Shown here piece after piece: positions 4,467 through 9,551 of a stretch of DNA of 9,551 nucleotides. Made by a program: the position numbers and the translations under genes. Under the pieces are notes generated by a model. The model searched no databases and had not been told where the DNA came from. It was given only the letters and a program-made list of their open reading frames with translations. The stretch spans positions 1 to 9,551 of the forward strand of contig JACDAS010000075.1 in NCBI GenBank assembly GCA_013695295.1, in the 5' to 3' direction. This stretch comes from Actinomycetota bacterium. GTDB lineage: Bacteria; Actinomycetota; Thermoleophilia; Gaiellales; Gaiellaceae. How positions within the stretch are numbered: position 1 is the stretch's first letter; the number at the start of each line of letters is the position of its first letter.

Positions 4467-6821
4467 ATGCGCGACGCGGCCTACGACGACTTCTTCGAGT
4501 GCGCGACAGGCTACGCACCGTACGACTACCAGCGTGAGCTCGCCACCGGCCTGCCGAGCGTCCTTGCAGTGCCGACCGGCAGCGGCAAGACGCACGCGCT
4601 GGTCGTCTCCTGGCTCTACGAGCGGCGCGTGCTCGACCGCAGTCCCCGGCGGCTCGTGTACGCGCTGCCGATGCGCACGCTGGTCGAGCAGACGGCCGAG
4701 GTCGCCCGCGCGGTCCGCGACCGGCTGGGCCTGACTGCGGCGGATTTACCCGTTCACATCCTGATGGGCGGCGAGGCGCCCACCGACTGGCGCCACCGGC
4801 CCGAGCACGACCAGATCCTCGTCGGAACGATCGACATGCTGCTGTCTCGCGCGCTTGCCCGTGGGTATGGCGAGAGCCGCTTCCAGTGGCCGGTCTCCTT
4901 CGGCCTCCTGAACGCGGATTGCCGCTGGGTCTTGGACGAGGTGCAGTTGATGGGGCCGGCGCGGGCGACCTCCGCGCAACTTGACGGACTGCGGGCGAAG
5001 CTAGGAGTTGCGCGGCCCTGCGAAACGATCTGGGCCTCTGCGACCGTTGACCGAGCCGCGCTCGAGACGGTGGATCGACCGGCGCTCGGGCATGTGCTCG
5101 GGCTGTCGGAGGCCGATCGCAGCGGGCCGCTCAGCCTGCGACTCGAAGCGACGAAACGCGTGGTGCGAGCGGACGTCTCCGCCGGAGGTCCGGCCGAACG
5201 TGCATCCGCAGTCGCGGACGCGGTGCTCGAGGCACATCGCCCTTCGTCGCGCTCGATCGTCGTGCTCAACACGGTCGAGCGCGCTCAGACGGTCGCCGGA
5301 GTCTTGTGGCGGCGTGCGCAGAAGGGCGACGGACCGAGGGTAGTGCTGCTCCACTCGCGCTTTCGACCCGGAGACCGCTTGGCGCGAATGGCCGAGGCGC
5401 TGGCGCCTGTCGATGCAGGGCCCGGCGTCGTCGTCGTCGCGACGCAGGTGATCGAGGCTGGCGTGGACGTCTCGTCGAGGCTGCTCGCGACGGAGACGGC
5501 ACCGTTCTCGTCGATCGTGCAGCGTCTAGGGCGCTGCAACCGCGAGGGTGAGTACGACGAAGCGACGGCGCTCTGGCTCGACACCGGCTCGGGCCGCGGC
5601 GCGGATGCGAAGCTCGCTCTCCCCTATCCGGCCGAAGACCTCGAAGCAGCGCACGAGGCTCTGGAGCGGCTCGTCGGTGCCTCCGCATCGCCCGCCAGGC
5701 TCGCCGCACTGACGGTTCCCGAGACCCGCGAGCCAGCCGTCACGCTCCGTCGACGCGACGTCCTCGACCTGTTCGACACGGGCCCCGATCTCTCGGGCCT
5801 CGACGTGGACATCTCGCCCTTCATCCGCGAGGCCGATGAGCGGACGGTTTCCGTCTTCTTCCGTGACGTGGCGACCGACGCGGCCCGCGGCGTCGCGGTG
5901 GCCGATCAGCCGGGACCAGGACGCGAGGAGCTCGTGGAAGCGCCGGTCGGCGACGTGCGCGGTCGGCGTGCCTGGACGTGGGACCACGTCGACGGCCGCT
6001 GGGTCACGCCTCCTGCCCCTCTTCGCCCCGGGGAGACTGCTCTGCTGGACTCCGCCGAGGGCGGCTACGACGAGCGGCTCGGCTGGAGCCGCACAGTCCC
6101 GCCTCCGGTCGCGATCGTCGTGCCGGTGGTCGTACGCCCGGAGGAGGCGATCGGGGACGACCCGGGCACGGTCGAGCGGCAGTGGATGTCGCTCGAAGAT
6201 CATCTCGGGAAGGCGCACACGCATGCCACTGCGCTTGCTGATGCCTGCTCTCCGCTCGATCTTCCCGACGGCGCGCTTGGCGTCGTAGCCGCCGCGGCCG
6301 CACTCCACGACATCGGAAAATCCCACGCGGTCTTCCAGGAGACGCTCGCCAGGCTCGGCCCGCCACACGACGGACTCTGGGCGAAGAGTGCGAAGCATGG
6401 GGGCCGGCATCGTCGGCGCCACTTCCGCCACGAGCTCGCGAGCGCCCTCGCGCTGCGAGCAGTCGACGGCGGACTGCCTCTCGAGCCGAGCCTCGCGCCG
6501 CTCGTGATCTACCTCGTCGCCGCCCATCACGGCCGTGTACGCCTCTCGATTCGTCCTGCGCCGGAGGAGGAGCGGCCGCCCAATTGCCCGGAGGACGGCC
6601 GCTTCGCGCTCGGAGTCGCCGACTTCGACGTGCTCCCGGCGCTCGAGACCCCGCTCGGATCGCTTCCGAGCGTGACGCTCGACCTCGCGTGCATGGAGCT
6701 CGGCGAAGGGTCGTGGACGGAGCAGGCGTGCCGGTTGCGCGACGACGAAAGCGTCGGGCCTTTCCGGCTCGGCTACCTCGAGGCACTCGTCCGCATCGCC
6801 GACTGGAGGGCGAGTGCCTGA
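4467..6821 (+). CDS. cas3: Cas3 helicase-nuclease, subtype I-G architecture (helicase then HD)
   Basis: The protein has 784 residues. An SF2 helicase occupies roughly 15-370: Walker A PTGSGKT at 36-42, DEVQ box at 157-160, SAT at 191-193, motif V ATQVIEAGVD at 325-334 and motif VI QRLGRCNREG at 352-361. A linker of about 200 residues follows. The HD nuclease domain is at the C-terminus (about 575-784), with H579, the H614-D615 pair in HDIGK, H655, H686-H687 and D778 in ADW. All catalytic motifs are intact, so DNA unwinding and single-strand cleavage are expected once Cascade recruits it to a target. Most type I Cas3 proteins carry HD at the N-terminus; the reversed order is a known mark of subtype I-G (formerly I-U). 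The gene starts 2 nt after the HEPN stop and overlaps csx17 by 8 nt. This is the first cas gene of the operon. Confidence 0.95.
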   Translation: MRDAAYDDFFECATGYAPYDYQRELATGLPSVLAVPTGSGKTHALVVSWLYERRVLDRSPRRLVYALPMRTLVEQTAEVARAVRDRLGLTAADLPVHILMGGEAPTDWRHRPEHDQILVGTIDMLLSRALARGYGESRFQWPVSFGLLNADCRWVLDEVQLMGPARATSAQLDGLRAKLGVARPCETIWASATVDRAALETVDRPALGHVLGLSEADRSGPLSLRLEATKRVVRADVSAGGPAERASAVADAVLEAHRPSSRSIVVLNTVERAQTVAGVLWRRAQKGDGPRVVLLHSRFRPGDRLARMAEALAPVDAGPGVVVVATQVIEAGVDVSSRLLATETAPFSSIVQRLGRCNREGEYDEATALWLDTGSGRGADAKLALPYPAEDLEAAHEALERLVGASASPARLAALTVPETREPAVTLRRRDVLDLFDTGPDLSGLDVDISPFIREADERTVSVFFRDVATDAARGVAVADQPGPGREELVEAPVGDVRGRRAWTWDHVDGRWVTPPAPLRPGETALLDSAEGGYDERLGWSRTVPPPVAIVVPVVVRPEEAIGDDPGTVERQWMSLEDHLGKAHTHATALADACSPLDLPDGALGVVAAAAALHDIGKSHAVFQETLARLGPPHDGLWAKSAKHGGRHRRRHFRHELASALALRAVDGGLPLEPSLAPLVIYLVAAHHGRVRLSIRPAPEEERPPNCPEDGRFALGVADFDVLPALETPLGSLPSVTLDLACMELGEGSWTEQACRLRDDESVGPFRLGYLEALVRIADWRASA
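6805..6810 (+). promoter_or_regulatory. Ribosome binding site supporting the GTG start of csx17
   Basis: GGAGGG in the last codons of cas3 lies 3 nt before GTG 6814. The spacing is slightly short, but no other start before the conserved LRLDGC block is available in this frame. Confidence 0.5.
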
Positions 6822-8928
6822 GCTGCGTCTCGACGGCTGCCGTACCCGGCCGCTCCTCGGCTACCTGAAGGCGCTCGGCGTGCTCCGGATCGTCACTCGG
6901 CAGGTAGACGACGATGCGCATGGCCGCTGGTCGGGCGGCACCTTCGAGCTCTCTTCGCCGCTCGACCGCGGGGCCCTACGCGACTTCCTGCTCGAGGAGT
7001 ACGCTCCGGCGCCCATCGTCTCGCCTTGGAACGGCGGCAGCGGCTTCTTCCCGAAGGACCGGGCCGAGCCGATCGAGGCGATCGAGCGGTCGCCTGACCC
7101 GCGCTTCGGGGCGATGCGGCAGGCGATCGCGGACGCGCGGTCTGTCCTCGCCTCGCTGCACCTCGCCGAGAAGCCCGACGCAGCGACCAAGCTGCACGTC
7201 TTGCGGGCCTGCCGCGCGCTCTTTTCGGACGCGGCGGCCGAATGGCTCGACGCCGCCTTTGTCCTGAAACCGGATGGCGTTTCCTACCCGCCGTTGCTCG
7301 GCTCCGGTGGCAACGACGGCCGATTCGACTTCTCGAACAACTATGCGGCGGCCGTCGCTGGAGCACTCGCCCTCGACGGCTCGGGCAAGTCGAAGGACGC
7401 GGCGGCGGCATGGCTCGCGGCCGCGCTCGATCGACGACCTGCACGGCTCGAGAAGCTCAGCATCGCTCATTTTCAGCGCGACGCGTCACCGGTCAACTCG
7501 CCGCTCGGCGAGTCGGATGCGCTCGGAAACCCGTGGGATCTGACGCTTGCGCTCGAGGGCTGCCTGGTCCTATCGGCCGGAGCAGCCCGTCGCTACGGCA
7601 GCTCGCTCCAAGGCGCTGCCGTCGCGTCGTTCACCGTCCGACCCACAGCCGCGGGCTACGGCTCGGCGGTGGGAGGCGAGAAGGGGCGGGCGGAGCTCTG
7701 GCTCCCCGTGTGGACGGCGTGGGCGAGCCTCCGTGAGGTCGAGGCATTGGCGCGCGAGGGGAGAGCCCAGGTGGGTCGCCGAGCAGCGCGGACCGGCCTC
7801 GACTTCGCCCGGGCAATTCGTGAGCTCGGCGTAGCGCGCGGAATCGACTTATTCGAACGGTTCGCCGTGCTCGAGAGGGCCGGTCAGGCCAGCCTGGCTG
7901 TCCCGGCTGGCCGCGTGGACGTCCGCGAACGGTCGAGCGTGACGGCGCTGCGCCCGCTCGACGGCTGGCTCGACCGGCTCCTCCGCTACGGTCGCGGCCG
8001 CATCCCGGCAGCGCACGTCCTCGCGATCGGACGCCTGGAGGCCGCCGCCTTCGAGTTCGTCGACACAGCAAGCGCGTCCTCCGCTCAAAAGCTCCTGGAG
8101 CGGCTCGGAGAGGTCGAGACCGTGCTCGCGCGGTCGGGGCGAGCTGCCGCCGAGGCAGGGCTCTCGCCGCTGCAGGGTGTGCCGGCTCGCCTTTGGCTCG
8201 ACGCCGCCGACGATGGGACTGCCGAGTTCGCGGTTGCGGCGGCGCTCGCCTCTCTCCACGATCGAGCCGGCGATCGGCCTGGTATCCGCGACTATCTGCA
8301 CGGAACCGAGTCTGACCAGAGAGGACGTCGCAGCTACCGCGGTGCCGGCACACGCGTTCCGCGTCTCGCGAGCCCGATCGCGCGCCTCGCGGCGCTCCAC
8401 GTGCGCCGCCATCTGGATGCCGGTCGCACGTCCGACGCCGGCACGGGCAGGGGGCTGCCGTTCGAGGAGGGGCTTTCGTGTCCGCTCGAGGCGGCTCGGT
8501 CGTTCGCCGCCGGACAGCTCGACGACGATCGGGTCCTGCGGATCGCGCTCGGCCTCTCGCTCTTCGACTACACCGGTATCCGCTTCGTGCCGCGCGCTCG
8601 CGCTCGGGGCGCGCCCCCGCAGCCCGCGTACGAGCTGCTGGCGCTCGCGTGGGCGGGCACGTTGGAGTGGCCGCTCGCGCCACGCTCGGGGTGGGCGGCA
8701 CGGCTGGCCTCGGGGGCGATGCCGGCCGTGCTCGAGGACGCGGTGCTCAGGCTCCGCATGGCCGAGCACGTTCCGCTGCCGAGCGCCGGCGACCTCGGGG
8801 CGGCGGCGCCGAGCGGACAGAGGCTTGCAGCCTCGCTGCTCCTCCGCCTTGGCGACGCCGACCGCCGCCGGCTGGCGGACGCGCTCACACGAACTATCGC
8901 AACCGACAGAGAAGGAGTGACCACATGA
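6814..8928 (+). CDS. csx17: Csx17, Cas8-like large subunit of the type I-G Cascade
   Basis: The protein has 704 residues, normal for Csx17 (also called Cas8u2/Cas8g). The N-terminus LRLDGCRTRPLLGYLKALG (4-22) and WNGGSGF at 72-78 are hallmark blocks. Further family-like blocks are LLGSGGNDGRFDFSNNY at 161-177, NPWDLTLALEG at 239-249, GYGSA and ELWLPVW at 281-300, and GRRAARTGLDFARAI at 321-335. The C-terminal half is mostly helical, with SPIARLAALHVRRHL near the end. By family knowledge it acts as the large subunit that helps the crRNA complex recognise the PAM and target; the sequence itself shows only the family. It starts at GTG inside the last codons of cas3 (8-nt overlap), and its stop overlaps the csb1 start as ATGA. 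No frameshift or missing block is apparent. Confidence 0.93.
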   Translation: MPELRLDGCRTRPLLGYLKALGVLRIVTRQVDDDAHGRWSGGTFELSSPLDRGALRDFLLEEYAPAPIVSPWNGGSGFFPKDRAEPIEAIERSPDPRFGAMRQAIADARSVLASLHLAEKPDAATKLHVLRACRALFSDAAAEWLDAAFVLKPDGVSYPPLLGSGGNDGRFDFSNNYAAAVAGALALDGSGKSKDAAAAWLAAALDRRPARLEKLSIAHFQRDASPVNSPLGESDALGNPWDLTLALEGCLVLSAGAARRYGSSLQGAAVASFTVRPTAAGYGSAVGGEKGRAELWLPVWTAWASLREVEALAREGRAQVGRRAARTGLDFARAIRELGVARGIDLFERFAVLERAGQASLAVPAGRVDVRERSSVTALRPLDGWLDRLLRYGRGRIPAAHVLAIGRLEAAAFEFVDTASASSAQKLLERLGEVETVLARSGRAAAEAGLSPLQGVPARLWLDAADDGTAEFAVAAALASLHDRAGDRPGIRDYLHGTESDQRGRRSYRGAGTRVPRLASPIARLAALHVRRHLDAGRTSDAGTGRGLPFEEGLSCPLEAARSFAAGQLDDDRVLRIALGLSLFDYTGIRFVPRARARGAPPQPAYELLALAWAGTLEWPLAPRSGWAARLASGAMPAVLEDAVLRLRMAEHVPLPSAGDLGAAAPSGQRLAASLLLRLGDADRRRLADALTRTIATDREGVTT
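8911..8917 (+). promoter_or_regulatory. Strong ribosome binding site of csb1
   Basis: GAAGGAG ends 7 nt before ATG 8925. It is the best Shine-Dalgarno match in the cas part of the window, consistent with higher translation of the multi-copy Cas7 backbone subunit. The stoichiometry argument is inference. Confidence 0.6.
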
Positions 8929-9551
8929 TCGACACCCTCGCGCAGGAGCCCCGCTTCGTCGTCGATGCACGCCTCGAGCCTCTCGTCGGCTCGGTCTTTC
9001 AGCCGACCGGCTTCCCAGACCTCGGCGCCGCGACCTTCGAACGTCCCGGTGGCGCCACCGCAGTGCTCGTCGAGTCGGTTCAGTCGCTGACAAACCACTT
9101 CGAAGCGCTCGGCTGGGACGGGCCGGCCCAGCGGCCGGTCCCGGCGCTGGCTGCGCTTCCTTACGTCGACGTCCGTTCCGGCGAAGACGGCGCCTTTCTC
9201 ACATCGTCCAGACTCGAGCCGCACCGACTCGCGTCCGCCTACATTCGCGACGCCGCCGTCGAAGGGACTTCGGGTGAAGCGTGGATCGGGCAGCGGCTCG
9301 GACTGCGGGACGGGCGACCGCTCGACTGGCCGCACATCTACCGGGCGATCTTCGAGCTCGATCCGCTCTGCCTCGTCCACGGCGTCTTCTTCTCGCACAA
9401 GAAATGGCACGGCAACCCGAAAGTGAGGCGCAGTCTGACCGCCGTGATCGAGGCGCACGGTGCACGGCCGGTCGTCTCGGGTGGACTCAAGAGAGACGAC
9501 GTGTCCTTCCGGCAGGGAGGAGAGGGCCGCGGCGCCGAGGAGGGCTACGGC
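8925..9551 (+). CDS. csb1: Csb1, Cas7 backbone subunit of type I-G Cascade (3' truncated)
   Basis: The frame is open from ATG 8925 to the window edge, giving 209 residues without a stop, so the C-terminus is missing. It belongs to the GSU0053/Csb1 family. Seen blocks are RFVVDARLEPL at 10-20, FQPTGFPDLGAATFERP at 25-41, LVESVQSLTNHFE at 48-60, LPYVDV at 78-83, FLTSSRLEPHRLASAYI at 91-107 and VHGVFFSHKKWHG at 151-163. Csb1 is the Cas7-type RNA-binding protein that coats the crRNA spacer in the subtype I-G complex. It overlaps the csx17 stop by 4 nt and has a strong ribosome site. The csx17-csb1 order matches the Geobacter sulfurreducens GSU0051-GSU0054 layout. The Cas5-Cas6 type protein Csb2 would therefore be expected just beyond the edge. 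Confidence 0.94.
   Translation, partial: MIDTLAQEPRFVVDARLEPLVGSVFQPTGFPDLGAATFERPGGATAVLVESVQSLTNHFEALGWDGPAQRPVPALAALPYVDVRSGEDGAFLTSSRLEPHRLASAYIRDAAVEGTSGEAWIGQRLGLRDGRPLDWPHIYRAIFELDPLCLVHGVFFSHKKWHGNPKVRRSLTAVIEAHGARPVVSGGLKRDDVSFRQGGEGRGAEEGYG

Noticed and set aside
5526..6921. Minus-strand open frames of about 300 residues opposite cas3.
   Set aside because: They are shadows of the conserved cas3 frame and no family pattern was seen in them.
7631..9458. Long minus-strand open frames of 296 to 414 residues across csx17 and csb1.
   Set aside because: They are antisense to genes with firm family matches, show no recognisable domain and have compositionally biased translations.
1..9551. 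A CRISPR repeat-spacer array, tRNA genes or insertion-sequence ends.
   Set aside because: No regularly spaced direct repeats, cloverleaf-like segments, transposase or flanking inverted repeats were noticed. The array is more likely beyond the right edge.

Overview
This is a GC-rich stretch (roughly 70% by eye) with strong G/C third-position bias and long spurious open frames on both strands. That composition suggests a high-GC actinomycetote, possibly a Thermoleophilia-like soil lineage. The lineage is inferred from composition only; no rRNA or other marker gene is present.

Left part (1-2832, + strand): a metabolic run. It starts with the C-terminal half of a fumarylacetoacetate hydrolase (FAH) family enzyme cut by the window edge. 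A 97-bp gap with a perfect 17-bp palindrome follows. Then come an M24 (Xaa-Pro aminopeptidase/creatinase-fold) protein and a homocitrate/isopropylmalate synthase-like enzyme that share an ATGA stop/start overlap. No single known pathway obviously joins these three. The M24 protein has Glu where the first metal-ligand Asp is expected.

Middle (2829-3728): a minus-strand gene converges on the synthase gene, and their stop codons overlap in one TTAA. It encodes a coiled-coil protein with a central domain resembling the HARE-HTH (HB1/ASXL/restriction-endonuclease helix-turn-helix) fold. Between it and the next operon is a visibly AT-richer divergent intergenic region. This holds a hairpin plus T6 tract that reads as a + strand intrinsic terminator.

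Right part (3729-9551, + strand): a tightly packed five-gene run with no gap above 2 nt. It encodes an MNT-type nucleotidyltransferase, a HEPN-domain protein, Cas3 (helicase first, HD nuclease domain last), Csx17 (the Cas8-like large subunit) and Csb1 (the Cas7 subunit, cut by the right edge). Helicase-then-HD Cas3 followed by Csx17 and Csb1 is the diagnostic layout of CRISPR-Cas subtype I-G (formerly I-U). The Cas5-Cas6 protein Csb2, the adaptation genes and the array would be expected beyond the right edge; none is in view.

The most notable feature is that an apparent MNT/HEPN toxin-antitoxin-like pair occupies the first two positions of the interference operon, with its stop only 2 nt from the cas3 start. 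This implies co-transcription and possibly translational coupling. Whether the pair protects the CRISPR system, acts as a back-up abortive response, or is simply a neighbouring defence gene pair cannot be told from sequence alone.
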